Below are positions 50,458 through 59,254 of a DNA stretch of 64,000 nt, piece by piece; position 1 is the first letter of the stretch, and every line of letters begins with the position of its first letter. The notes under the pieces were generated by a model, which was not told the DNA's origin, did no database searches, and was given only the letters and a program-made list of their open reading frames with translations. The stretch is from Ruminococcus_C sp963590855. Its GTDB lineage: Bacteria; Bacillota; Clostridia; Oscillospirales; Ruminococcaceae. The stretch lies in the NCBI GenBank assembly GCA_963590855.1, contig CAVAQT010000002.1, positions 62,001-126,000 on the forward strand, given 5' to 3'. A program made the translations under genes and the position numbers.

Positions 50458-51408
50458 GTGGAAAAGAAACTGAAAAAGGGAAAGAAAGTTACCGTTCTCG
50501 GTGCCGGCAATGTCGGCGCATCCATCGCTTTCGCGCTGGCGATCAAGGGCCTGTGCTCTGAGCTGTTGCTCATCGACATCAACAAGCCCAAGGCAAAGGG
50601 TGAAGCAATGGACATCATGCAGGGTAATGCATTCTGCCCGTCCTGCGATATCCACGACGGCGACTATCCGGATGCAGTAGATTCCGATATGGTCATCATC
50701 ACCGTAGGTATTGCCAGAAAGCCGGGTCAGACTCGTATCGACCTGTGCAAGACCAATGCGAAGATCATGGCTTCTGTTATGCCGGAGATCGTAAAGTATG
50801 CACCGCATGCATGTTATCTCGTAGTCAGCAACCCGGTTGACGTACTGACTTATGAGGCAATCCGCGTTTCCGGTCTGGATCCGAAGCAGGTTATCGGTTC
50901 CGGTACTGTTCTGGACTCTTCTCGTCTGCGTACCTGTCTGGCAGACCACGCAGGTCTGAACATCAAGAACATTCATGCCTATGTATTCGGCGAGCACGGC
51001 GATTCTTCCATGATCCCGTGGTCTCTGTCCAGCATTGCCGGCATGAAGTTTGACGAATACTGCGCAAACGTAGAAGATCTGGGCGACAAGGATGCCATTG
51101 AACAGGAAGTTCGCGACGGCGGCGCTGAAGTTATCAAGTGCAAGGGCGCAACCTATTATGCAATTGCACTGTCTGTCAGCCAGATCACCGAGGCGATTCT
51201 GCGGGATACCAAGGCAGTTCTGACAGTTTCTACACTGCAGGACGGCACACACTATGGCGTCAAGGATGTCTGCCTGAGCCTGCCGTGCGTACTGGGTGCA
51301 AACGGCGTAGAGCATGAGATCACACCGCCGATGACAGAAGAAGAAATCGCTCGCTTCCAGAAGAGCGGCGAGGCACTGCGTTCTGTTATCGATCAGATGG
51401 CTCTTTAA
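50458..51408 (+). CDS. mdh: Malate (lactate-family) dehydrogenase
   Basis: 316 residues from GTG 50458 (TTTTAGGAGGAA upstream). A member of the L-2-hydroxyacid dehydrogenase superfamily: GAGNVGASIAFAL dinucleotide site, SNPVDVLTY, catalytic Asp153 and His180 (GEHGDSS), substrate Arg93 and Arg156. The residue that sets specificity is Arg87 in GIARKPGQTR; lactate dehydrogenases have Gln here and malate dehydrogenases Arg. Automatic annotation may call it lactate dehydrogenase because overall similarity is to that clade. The next gene is malic enzyme, so oxaloacetate to malate to pyruvate is the likely path. Codon use is strongly biased, implying high expression. Confidence 0.85.
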   Translation: MEKKLKKGKKVTVLGAGNVGASIAFALAIKGLCSELLLIDINKPKAKGEAMDIMQGNAFCPSCDIHDGDYPDAVDSDMVIITVGIARKPGQTRIDLCKTNAKIMASVMPEIVKYAPHACYLVVSNPVDVLTYEAIRVSGLDPKQVIGSGTVLDSSRLRTCLADHAGLNIKNIHAYVFGEHGDSSMIPWSLSSIAGMKFDEYCANVEDLGDKDAIEQEVRDGGAEVIKCKGATYYAIALSVSQITEAILRDTKAVLTVSTLQDGTHYGVKDVCLSLPCVLGANGVEHEITPPMTEEEIARFQKSGEALRSVIDQMAL

Positions 51409-51598
51409 TCCGGATAGGATGCACTGTACTGTTTATACTATATAAATAGAAGAAAGCGCATTTCCTTCTATCCCAGCAGCACTGCTGCCGGGCAGACAAT
51501 TGCCGCTTCTGCATGCAGGTTCGATGCACCGTTCTCTGCGGCAGAAAAGACTTCCGGCTGAAATGCCGGTAAATGGTTGGAAAGGGACGAGAAAAATT

Positions 51599-52777
51599 AT
51601 GGATTATGCAGCAGAATCTCTGAAACTGCACAAAGAATGGCAGGGAAAGATCGAAGTCACACTTCGCGCACCGCTGGAAACCGCCGATGATCTGTCACTG
51701 GCGTATACGCCTGGCGTTGCACAGCCCTGCCTGGAAATTCAGAAAGATGTTTCCAAGAGCTATGACCTGACCCGCCGGGGCAATCTGGTTGCGGTTATCA
51801 CAGACGGCACCGCTGTTCTGGGACTGGGCGATATCGGCCCGGAAGCAGGCATGCCGGTTATGGAAGGCAAATGCGCACTGTTCAAGCGCTTCGGCAATGT
51901 GGATGCGATCCCGCTCTGCGTCCGTTCAAAGAATGTAGATGAGATCGTAGAGACTGTTCGCCTGATCGCCGGAAGCTTTGGCGGTGTGAATCTGGAAGAC
52001 ATTTCCGCACCGCGCTGCTTTGAGATCGAGCGCCGGCTGAAAGAGTGCTGTGACATTCCGATCTTCCACGATGACCAGCACGGCACCGCAGTTGTCACCC
52101 TGGCAGCAATGCTCAATGCGCTGAAGCTTGTCGGCAAGGATATCCACGATATCCGCGTTGTCACCAGCGGCGCAGGTGCAGCTGGTCTGGCAATCATCCG
52201 CTTGCTGATCGCAATGGGTCTGGATCCGCATCATGTTATTTTGTGCGACCGCCACGGCGCGATCTATGAGGGCAGAGACAACCTGAATCCGCAGAAGGAA
52301 GAAATGGCGAAGATCACCAACAGCGGCCACAAGGCCGGCACACTGGCAGAGATGCTGGTGGATGCTGATGTGTTCATTGGCGTATCCGCACCGAACTGCG
52401 TGACACCGGAAATGGTAAAATCCATGGCGAAAGATCCTATCATCTTCGCAATGGCAAACCCGACACCGGAGATCATGCCGGAAAAGGCGCTGGCGGCCGG
52501 CGCAGCAGTTATGGGCACTGGACGCAGCGACTTCCCGAACCAGATCAACAATGTTCTGGCGTTCCCGGGTATCTTCCGCGGCGCATTGGACGTTCGTGCA
52601 AGCGATATCAACGATGCGATGAAGATCGCCGCTGCAAAGGCAATTGCGGATTTTGTGACACCGGAAAAGCTGTCTGCGGAATATATCATTCCCAGTCCGC
52701 TGGAAGATGGCGTCAGTGAGGCAGTCGCAAAGGCTGTGGCACAGGCTGCCAAGGATACCGGCGTTGCAAGAATCTGA
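51599..52777 (+). CDS. NAD(P)-dependent malic enzyme (short bacterial type)
   Basis: 392 residues from ATG 51599, with GGAAAGGGA upstream; the longer frame from 51500 has no site. It decarboxylates malate to pyruvate. Signatures: SLAYTPGVAQPCLEI (catalytic Tyr), LGLGDIGPEAGMPVMEGK, metal-binding Glu/Asp in EISAPRCFEIE-like ISAPRCFEIERRL and FHDDQHGTAVVTL, and the NAD fold VTSGAGAAGLAIIRLL. No phosphotransacetylase extension, unlike the 750-residue MaeB. It lies 190 bases after mdh without a terminator between them. The cofactor cannot be told with confidence from the sequence. Confidence 0.95.
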   Translation: MDYAAESLKLHKEWQGKIEVTLRAPLETADDLSLAYTPGVAQPCLEIQKDVSKSYDLTRRGNLVAVITDGTAVLGLGDIGPEAGMPVMEGKCALFKRFGNVDAIPLCVRSKNVDEIVETVRLIAGSFGGVNLEDISAPRCFEIERRLKECCDIPIFHDDQHGTAVVTLAAMLNALKLVGKDIHDIRVVTSGAGAAGLAIIRLLIAMGLDPHHVILCDRHGAIYEGRDNLNPQKEEMAKITNSGHKAGTLAEMLVDADVFIGVSAPNCVTPEMVKSMAKDPIIFAMANPTPEIMPEKALAAGAAVMGTGRSDFPNQINNVLAFPGIFRGALDVRASDINDAMKIAAAKAIADFVTPEKLSAEYIIPSPLEDGVSEAVAKAVAQAAKDTGVARI

Positions 52778-52802
52778 GACAGTACAGTAAAAAATTCAAA
52801 TG

Positions 52803-52839
52803 AAAAAGCAGGATGCCGGAGCAGTGTCCTGCTTTTTTT
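52803..52839 (+). terminator. Terminator after the malic enzyme gene
   Basis: AAAAAGCAGGA / TCCTGCTTTTTTT with a 13-base loop. Confidence 0.9.
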
Positions 52840-53055
52840 GATGAAAAAGCGATATATTTTGCGGATACTGCAAAAAAATGTTAAGTGAACCTGGGGCTGC
52901 ACCAAAAGATATTTCGCATATTGTTAAAAATAGAAAAAATCGCAGAAACCACTTGCAGATTTGTGTGAAATGTGCTAAAATAGACTGTGGACTTGCGGAA
53001 GCCTTTTCCGAAAGCGGAAAGAGAATCTGTACCGCAGGATGGGATAGGGGTTCGC

Positions 53056-53871
53056 ATGAAACAAGAACGGTCTGGATGGCTGGTGCGGGGCGGTGTGCTG
53101 CTTTTGCTGGCAGGGGCAATGGGCCTCTTGATCTGGCAGGGTGCGCAGCACGCCTCTTCGACAGAAAAACATGCCGCACCGCAGCGCCTTGCGGCGGTGA
53201 CGGAAACAGAAACCACGGCGGAGACTTCGGCAACGGAGACAGCAAAGGCTGTTCTGACGACGGCTTCTGTCCCCAAGGAAACCAAAGCCAAGACGAAGTC
53301 TGCGACGAAAACGAAGCAAACAGATGCCGCGGTGCGCACAGTGGAATTTCCGTTGGAGTTAAACTGCGCGGATGCGTCAGAACTGGAACAGCTTCCGGGA
53401 ATCGGCGCGGCGCTGGCGGAACGGATCGTGGACTATCGCAGTCAGATCGGCGGATTCCGGAATCGGGAACAGCTGATGGAAGTCAGCGGCATCGGTGAGG
53501 CAAAACTCAGCGCAGTCTACGACCTGGTCTATGTGGAGAATGAATCCGATCCGGAGGACGTCCAGGAACCAGAAGTCGTTCCGGAGCAGGAAGCGCCGGC
53601 GCAGCCGGCTGTACCGGAACTTCCGGCAGAAACACAGCCGGAGCCGGAGTTGGAACTCCCGTTGGATCTGAATCGGGCGACTGAGGAAGAACTGGTGCGG
53701 CTGCCGGACGAAGTGGTTTCTCCGGAGCTTGCAGCACAGATCGTGGCATTCCGGGAGCAGATCGGTGCATTCAGCTCTGTCTATGAATTGCTCTATGTAG
53801 AGGGCGTGACGGAGATGAAATTCACGGAGCTGCGGGATTATGTGCAAATTATCGAGGAAACTGCGCCGTGA
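53056..53871 (+). CDS. ComEA-like membrane protein with two helix-hairpin-helix domains
   Basis: 271 residues from ATG 53056. A short basic N-terminus and one membrane helix (about 8-30, VRGGVLLLLAGAMGLLIW) anchor an extracytoplasmic chain. A Thr/Lys-rich linker leads to the first HhH pair (about 98-160, LNCADASELEQLPGIGAALA and MEVSGIGEAKLSAV), then a Pro/Glu-rich linker (165-200) and a second HhH-like domain (about 203-268, LNRATEEELVRLPDEVV). In the second the GIG hairpin is replaced by DEVVS, so it may not bind DNA. ComEA binds incoming DNA in natural transformation; a double-domain protein could serve another surface role. No comEC is adjacent. Confidence 0.82.
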   Translation: MKQERSGWLVRGGVLLLLAGAMGLLIWQGAQHASSTEKHAAPQRLAAVTETETTAETSATETAKAVLTTASVPKETKAKTKSATKTKQTDAAVRTVEFPLELNCADASELEQLPGIGAALAERIVDYRSQIGGFRNREQLMEVSGIGEAKLSAVYDLVYVENESDPEDVQEPEVVPEQEAPAQPAVPELPAETQPEPELELPLDLNRATEEELVRLPDEVVSPELAAQIVAFREQIGAFSSVYELLYVEGVTEMKFTELRDYVQIIEETAP

Positions 53872-54014
53872 CCGCATTTTTTTGAGCAAACTCTATACTT
53901 TAACCGTTCTGTAACTTTTCCGAAAATGCTCTGAAATGTTTGTGAAAGTGCACAAAAAACGAATCTGTTTTTTGTACCGTATCACTGAAAAAAATGAAAG
54001 AACGGTATAAGGCA

Positions 54015-54043
54015 TTGACAATTCTTTTGAATTGTTGTATATT
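54015..54043 (+). promoter_or_regulatory. Promoter of the sugar ABC importer operon
   Basis: TTGACA at 54015-54020, 17-base spacer, TATATT at 54038-54043. Confidence 0.85.
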
Positions 54044-54061
54044 AGGCTTATCATAAAAAAT

Positions 54062-54205
54062 GTTCTCTGTGTCTGCTTTGTGCAATTTTACAGAGAACCG
54101 TATCGGTATGCAGTGAAAAACAGATTCACTGCGCAAAAGGTTGTTTATTACACTGCTATGCCAAATCGGCACAAAGTGTGATATATATATTTAAGGAGGA
54201 AAATT
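54062..54205 (+). promoter_or_regulatory. Structured 5' leader of the ABC importer mRNA
   Basis: GTTCTCTGT/ACAGAGAAC (54063-54100) and GCAGTGAA/TTCACTGC (54110-54132) are strong stems; GGTATGCAGTG and CACTGCTATGCC offer an alternative pairing. A TAAGGAGG ribosome binding site follows. Not a riboswitch class I recognise. Upstream, 53872-54014 holds nothing recognisable. Confidence 0.55.
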
Positions 54206-54208
54206 CCA

Positions 54209-55696
54209 ATGAACAAGTTGAAAAGAACACTGGCTCTGATGGCTGCACTGGCAATGACCGCTACTGCATTCGTAGGATGCGGCGACAACAGCTCCAGCTC
54301 TTCTGAGTCTAAGGCAGAGTCTTCTGCTGAAGAGAGCAGCGCAGCAGACGAGGAAGAGTCTTCTGCAGCTGATGAAGAGTCTTCTGAGGCTGAATCCGCT
54401 GATGGCTACACCAACGTAGACATCCCGGCTCTGGGCGAACCGGACGGCTCTCTGAAGGACGGCGGCGACAAGCTGACTATCCTGTGCTGGACTGAGGACG
54501 ACCTGCAGTACATGTACGATATCGTTGCTGATGCAACCGGCATGGACAAGAGCATGATCGCTTACAAGAACGTTGGTTCTAACGGTACTGAGGCTAACGA
54601 GCAGTACGCACAGGTATTCCTGTCTGGCGACGACGTTGACCTGTACTTCTGCGATGCAGACTGGAACATGGCTTATCAGAACAACGATGAGTATTCTGCT
54701 CCGCTGTCCGCAGTAGGCATCACTGAGGATATGTATGACAACGCTTATGGTTACACTGTATCCATGGGTAAGGATAAGAACGGCGTCCTGAAGGGTGCTA
54801 CTTGGCAGGCAGCAGCAGGCGGCTACGCTTACCGTGCAGACCTGGCTGAAGAGTACCTGGGCGTAACTTCTCCGGAAGATATGCAGGCACAGATCGGCAG
54901 CTGGGATGACTTCTGGGCAACCGCAGCTACCGTTTATGAGAAGTCTGGCAACACCACTGCTATGGCTGACTCTCTGGGCGGTGTATGGAGAGCTTACTCC
55001 AACGGTAACAGAACTAAGTCTTGGGTTAACGACGGCACACTGGATTCTTCTTCCGTAGGTGATTTCATCTCTATGGCTAAGGAGAACTTCGACAAGGGTT
55101 ACATCTCTGGTGCAACTCAGTGGACTGATGACTGGCTCCCGCAGGGTCAGTCTGATGGCGCTCAGGCTAACAAGACCTTCGGTTTCTTCTTCCCGACTTG
55201 GGCAATCGCTACAGGTGGTTCTCTGGAACAGGCTGAAGGCGGCGAAGGCGGCTCTACTTATGGTAAGTTCGCTCTGTGCGAAGGCCCGACATCTTGGTTC
55301 TGGGGCGGCACATGGATCTGCGTATATCCGCAGACCGATAACGCTAAGGAAGCTGGTCAGTTCATCTACACTATGACTGCTGATGCAGATGCAATGCAGA
55401 AGTATGTAGACGTTCGCGGCGACTTTGTAAACAACAAGGGCGTTATGGATGCTACTACTAAGGCTGGCACAAACAGCAACCCGCTGTTCGGCGGCCAGGA
55501 TCAGTTCCAGATCCTGTTCAACTCTGCTGACAAGATCGACATGAGCATCGCTTCTGAGTATGATGCAAAGATCAACACAGACCTGCAGAACGCAGTTCAG
55601 GATTACTGCAATGGCGTTACCTCTTCTGAGGATGACTGCCTGAACGCATTCCTGGATGCAGTTGCAGCTGATGTAACTGACATCACTGTTGAATAA
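54209..55696 (+). CDS. Extracellular sugar-type solute-binding lipoprotein
   Basis: 495 residues; ATG after TTAAGGAGG. Lipobox AFVGC (Cys at about 27) and a following Ser/Glu-rich linker (SSSSESKAESSAEESSAADE) of about 40 residues tether it to the membrane. The mature part is a family 1 carbohydrate-binding-protein fold: LTILCWTEDDLQYMYDIV at the start, DVDLYFCDADWN, and GGTWICVYPQTDNAKEA near the hinge. Codon use differs sharply from its neighbours (TCT, GCT, AAC, GGC preferred), marking a very highly expressed gene. It delivers a sugar, probably an oligosaccharide, to the two permeases that follow. The ligand cannot be read from the sequence. Confidence 0.93.
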   Translation: MNKLKRTLALMAALAMTATAFVGCGDNSSSSSESKAESSAEESSAADEEESSAADEESSEAESADGYTNVDIPALGEPDGSLKDGGDKLTILCWTEDDLQYMYDIVADATGMDKSMIAYKNVGSNGTEANEQYAQVFLSGDDVDLYFCDADWNMAYQNNDEYSAPLSAVGITEDMYDNAYGYTVSMGKDKNGVLKGATWQAAAGGYAYRADLAEEYLGVTSPEDMQAQIGSWDDFWATAATVYEKSGNTTAMADSLGGVWRAYSNGNRTKSWVNDGTLDSSSVGDFISMAKENFDKGYISGATQWTDDWLPQGQSDGAQANKTFGFFFPTWAIATGGSLEQAEGGEGGSTYGKFALCEGPTSWFWGGTWICVYPQTDNAKEAGQFIYTMTADADAMQKYVDVRGDFVNNKGVMDATTKAGTNSNPLFGGQDQFQILFNSADKIDMSIASEYDAKINTDLQNAVQDYCNGVTSSEDDCLNAFLDAVAADVTDITVE

Positions 55697-55728
55697 GCTT
55701 CGGCTCTCAACACTTTTTGAATGATTGA

Positions 55729-55769
55729 ACGTACGGCCTATAGGATAATTGCGTCCTATAGGCGTATGT
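55729..55769 (+). other. Intercistronic hairpin between binding-protein and permease genes
   Basis: ACGTACGGCCTATAGGA pairs with TCCTATAGGCGTATGT across an 8-base loop; no continuous T run follows. Such hairpins usually protect the upstream mRNA end and lower downstream expression, fitting the need for more binding protein than permease. Confidence 0.75.
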
Positions 55770-55818
55770 TTATCTTCTCTCTTACTATTCTACTGAATTT
55801 TTGAAAGGGTGTGTGCAA

Positions 55819-56862
55819 ATGGCTTCCGCTGCACAACGTCGAATTAAGTCGATTAGCTATGCGAAGTATGGCTATATGTTCATTGCCCCGTTCTTTCTCG
55901 TGTACTGTTTCTTCCAGGTATGGCCGCTGATCCAGACCTTTATCCTGAGTTTCCAGGGTAACGGTGCTGATGCCGGTAACTTTGTCGGATTTGACAACTA
56001 CGGCATCATCCTGTTCGGTTCTGGCGAAGGCATGGGCCGCCGTGCTGCTGCAATGCAGGACCTGTTCCTGACATCGTTCAAGAACACCATTATCCTGTGG
56101 ATTGGTAACTTCATTCCGCAGATCCTGTTGTCCCTGCTGCTGGCAGTTTGGTTCACCGATTCGAAACTGCACATTCCGGGCGTGGGCTTCTTCAAAGTTG
56201 TTATGTACCTGCCGAACATCATCACCGCAGTATCCGTTGCTGCTCTGTTCATGCGCTTTATCTCCAACAGCCAGCTGTCTGCAGTAAACACACTGCTGAT
56301 GCTGAATGGCGGCGATCCGGTAAGCTTCGAAGCATCTGCTGCATGGAGCCGCGGTATCGTAATGTTCATCCAGACATGGCTGTGGTTTGGTAATACCATG
56401 ATCATGATGATGTCTGGTATCATGGGCATCAACCCGTCTCTGTTCGAGGCTGCCGCAATCGACGGCGCTTCCAGCGGACAGGTGCTGCGGAAGGTAACCC
56501 TGCCGCTGCTGCGTCCGATGGTTGTTTACACACTGATCACTTCCATGATCGGTGGTCTCCAGATGTTCGATATCCCGTATCTGTATCACACAGGTGCTGG
56601 TAAGATCAACGCAAATCTGCGTACCGTTGCTGTGTTCGTTTACGAACAGTTCCGTGCCGGTGCAAAGATCCATCAGCCGGACTACGGCATCGCCGGTGCG
56701 GCATCTGTTCTGCTGTTCATCATTACAGCAGCTCTGGGTGTCCTGGTATTCCGTATGAACCGTGATGAGGATGAGCATCGCAAAAAGCAGGAGCGCAAGG
56801 CTCTTGTGAAGGAATACAAGAAACAGCAGAAACTGGCGAAGAATGGAGGTCTCGGCGCATAA
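55819..56862 (+). CDS. Sugar ABC transporter permease (MalF/UgpA type)
   Basis: 347 residues from ATG 55819, with GAAAGGGTGTG upstream. Six helices; the coupling loop is MGINPSLFEAAAIDGASSGQVLRKVTLPLLRP, the EAA motif of sugar importers. A charged C-terminal tail (RDEDEHRKKQERKALVKEYK) lies in the cytoplasm. It pairs with the next permease, whose start codon overlaps its stop by one base. Confidence 0.94.
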   Translation: MASAAQRRIKSISYAKYGYMFIAPFFLVYCFFQVWPLIQTFILSFQGNGADAGNFVGFDNYGIILFGSGEGMGRRAAAMQDLFLTSFKNTIILWIGNFIPQILLSLLLAVWFTDSKLHIPGVGFFKVVMYLPNIITAVSVAALFMRFISNSQLSAVNTLLMLNGGDPVSFEASAAWSRGIVMFIQTWLWFGNTMIMMMSGIMGINPSLFEAAAIDGASSGQVLRKVTLPLLRPMVVYTLITSMIGGLQMFDIPYLYHTGAGKINANLRTVAVFVYEQFRAGAKIHQPDYGIAGAASVLLFIITAALGVLVFRMNRDEDEHRKKQERKALVKEYKKQQKLAKNGGLGA

Positions 56863-57749
56863 TGGAAAACGTTGGTGTTAAAGACAATTATATGTTGATT
56901 CAGAGACTGAAATCTGCTGGATGCTTCATTGTCTGCGTCCTGCTGGCATTGATCTGTCTGATTCCGCTGTACATCATGATCATGAATGCAACGCACGGAG
57001 ACGCTTCTCTGCGTTCTCAGCCGTTGCAATTCCTGCCGGGCGGTAACCTGCTGACCAATATCAAGAATATTGCCGGCGGTGAATTTCCGCAGTCCCCGAA
57101 CTTCAATGTTTGGCTGGGCTACCGGAACTCCCTGATCATTGCAGGCGGTACAACCATTCTGACTGTATTCTTCTCTGCTTTGACTTCTTATGGTCTGACC
57201 GTTTACGATTTCAAAATCCGTGACGGCGCATACACATTTATTCTGGCAGTTATGATGATCCCGATCCAGGTTACTTCTACCGGTTTCGTAAAGTTCATGG
57301 TTGGTACTCTGGGTCTGGCAAACAGCTACATCCCGCTGATTATCCCGGCGATTGCAGCTCCTGCTGTTGTTTTCTACATGAGACAATACATGAAGTCTTC
57401 TTTCCCGCTGGACATCGTAGAGGCAGCGCGTATTGACGGAAGCGGCGAGTTCCGTACCTTCCTGACCATCGCGATCCCGATGTGCAAGCCGGCAATTGCT
57501 GTACAGGCGATCTTCGCTTTCGTACAGAACTGGAACAACTTCTATACGCAGAATATGATCATTATTTCCAATGAGAAGCGTTTCACAATGCCGATCATGA
57601 TCCAGAGCGTTCTGGGTCAGGATAAGCACCCGGATCTGGGCGCACAGTACGCTGCAGTTGCACTGTCTGTTATCCCGATCATTGTGATCTACCTGATTCT
57701 GTCCAGATTCATCGTTGCTGGTGTAGCACTGGGCGGCGTAAAGGAATAA
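56862..57749 (+). CDS. Sugar ABC transporter permease (MalG/UgpE type)
   Basis: 295 residues; ATG overlaps the previous stop (TAATG). Six helices and the coupling loop FPLDIVEAARIDGSGEFRTFLTIAIPMCKPA. No ATP-binding subunit is encoded in the operon, so the importer must use a shared MsmX-like ATPase encoded elsewhere, as is common in Firmicutes. A terminator follows. Confidence 0.94.
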   Translation: MENVGVKDNYMLIQRLKSAGCFIVCVLLALICLIPLYIMIMNATHGDASLRSQPLQFLPGGNLLTNIKNIAGGEFPQSPNFNVWLGYRNSLIIAGGTTILTVFFSALTSYGLTVYDFKIRDGAYTFILAVMMIPIQVTSTGFVKFMVGTLGLANSYIPLIIPAIAAPAVVFYMRQYMKSSFPLDIVEAARIDGSGEFRTFLTIAIPMCKPAIAVQAIFAFVQNWNNFYTQNMIIISNEKRFTMPIMIQSVLGQDKHPDLGAQYAAVALSVIPIIVIYLILSRFIVAGVALGGVKE

Positions 57750-57776
57750 TCGCATCTTAGAATATTTGTTCATTTC

Positions 57777-57811
57777 AAAGAGCCATTGCCTTCGTGCAGT
57801 GGCTCTTTTTG
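57777..57811 (+). terminator. Terminator of the ABC importer operon
   Basis: AAAGAGCCA / TGGCTCTTTTT with a 14-base loop. Confidence 0.85.
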
Positions 57812-57831
57812 TTGAGACCAACCGGATACAC

Positions 57832-57873
57832 AAAAACGCCATCGCTGCAATGCTGCCAGCGATGGCGTTTTGT
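57832..57873 (-). terminator. Terminator of the HAD gene or riboflavin operon
   Basis: AAAAACGCCATCGCTG / CAGCGATGGCGTTTT; on the minus strand a T run follows. Confidence 0.88.
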
Positions 57874-57890
57874 AATTGGAATGTTCGGGG

Positions 57891-58673
57891 TTATATCAGA
57901 TTGAAATGCTGCAATGCCTTTTCCAATCCGTCATCGGCGAGATTTGCAGTAATATAATCCGCATAGGGATGCAGCATAGGGCTGTCTCCCATGGCGATGC
58001 CAGTTCCGGCAACCTCTAACATGGGACGGTCGTTCAGGCTGTCTCCAATGGCGAATACCTGAGAACGCTCAGCCCCCAAAAGCTGCATCATTTTCTCCAT
58101 GCCCGTGGCTTTGGAACAGCCGCAGGGAACCATTTCTGCAAAGCCGTTTCCGCGGTCGATATAATCGAATTTGCCGGTCAAACCTGCCTGAAAGCCTTCC
58201 AGATCGCTTTCCTCGTCGTACCAGATGACAAATTTGTCTGTGTACCAGTCCGCATCCTCTGGCACATCTGCAAACGGCAGCTGTTTGCTTTCGTAGAGCT
58301 CCAACAACTTTTGCAGATTCGGCAGCGTTCTTACCTTGTGGTCGATGAACATGGCGTCGCTTCGTTCGTACAAAACAGCCACATTGGTGCGGCGCACCAA
58401 CTCAACCATTTCACGGCTGCGTGCCGGAGTCTGCTTTTCGTGGAATAGGATCTTGCCGTCATATTCCAGTTCGGTGCCGCAGCCGTAGATATAGCCGTCA
58501 AAACCGATTTCCCGGAGAAACGGGTCTACATTCATAGCGGTGCGTCCGGTATTGATGAGGGTGGCATTGCCCTTTTTCCGGGCTGCCTGGATGGCACGAA
58601 CGGCGGATTCCGGCAAATAGCCGTCCTCGGAGATGATCGTACCGTCAATGTCAAAGAAAATGAAATTTTGCAT
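57891..58673 (-). CDS. Cof-type HAD phosphatase
   Basis: 260 residues from ATG 58673; a GTG at 58685 is an alternative start. HAD motif I is FFDIDGTII (nucleophile Asp and Asp+2), motif II is INTGR, motif III the Lys in GCSKATGMEKMM, and motif IV GDSLNDRPML. A C2-type cap domain occupies about 85-190. It lies 53 bases downstream of ribH on the same strand. Cof-type phosphatases dephosphorylate small sugar phosphates, and some (YcsE, YitU) remove phosphate from the pyrimidine intermediate of riboflavin synthesis. Its position makes that role plausible here, but unproven. Confidence 0.9.
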   Translation of the reverse strand: MQNFIFFDIDGTIISEDGYLPESAVRAIQAARKKGNATLINTGRTAMNVDPFLREIGFDGYIYGCGTELEYDGKILFHEKQTPARSREMVELVRRTNVAVLYERSDAMFIDHKVRTLPNLQKLLELYESKQLPFADVPEDADWYTDKFVIWYDEESDLEGFQAGLTGKFDYIDRGNGFAEMVPCGCSKATGMEKMMQLLGAERSQVFAIGDSLNDRPMLEVAGTGIAMGDSPMLHPYADYITANLADDGLEKALQHFNLI

Positions 58674-58738
58674 AAACTCACTCACTTTATGGGAATCTCA
58701 AATGGAAAGGGAACTTTCAACATTGTGGAAAATGTTCC

Positions 58739-59200
58739 TTATGCGTTTTTGAACAGGCTGACCATTTCCAGCGCGGACATAGCGCAATCATAGCCCTTGT
58801 TGCCTGCCTTAGTGCCGGCGCGTTCGATTGCCTGTTCAATGGTGTCGGTGGTCAGTACGCCAAACAGCACCGGCAGACCGGATTCCAGACCGACCTGCGC
58901 GATACCCTTGGAAACCTCAGCGCAAACATAGTCATAGTGACTCGTCGAACCGCGGATCACTGCGCCGACGCAGATGATGGCGTCATACTTGCCGGAGAAT
59001 GCCAGCTTCTTGGCAGCCAGCGGAATCTCAAATGCACCCGGCACCCATGCCAGGGTGATGTCATCGCCGTCTGTGCCGTGCCGCAGCAGGCAGTCCTCTG
59101 CGCCGCCTACCAGCTTGGTGGTGATAAATTCGTTGAAACGGGATGCTACAATGGCGATTTTCAGTCCCTTGCCGTCATACATGCCTTCCAGTGTTTTCAT
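58739..59200 (-). CDS. ribH: 6,7-dimethyl-8-ribityllumazine synthase
   Basis: 153 residues; ATG with TAGGAGG upstream. It condenses the ribitylamino-pyrimidine with 3,4-dihydroxy-2-butanone 4-phosphate. Visible motifs are IVASRFNEFI, WVPGAFEIPLAAKKL and CVGAVIRGSTSHYDYVC with the catalytic His. Last riboflavin gene of the operon, 54 bases after ribBA. Confidence 0.97.
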   Translation of the reverse strand: MKTLEGMYDGKGLKIAIVASRFNEFITTKLVGGAEDCLLRHGTDGDDITLAWVPGAFEIPLAAKKLAFSGKYDAIICVGAVIRGSTSHYDYVCAEVSKGIAQVGLESGLPVLFGVLTTDTIEQAIERAGTKAGNKGYDCAMSALEMVSLFKNA

Positions 59201-59254
59201 AATGTATACCTCCTAAAATTTGTTTTGGATGATCGGTTTTGCTATCGGCTTTCC

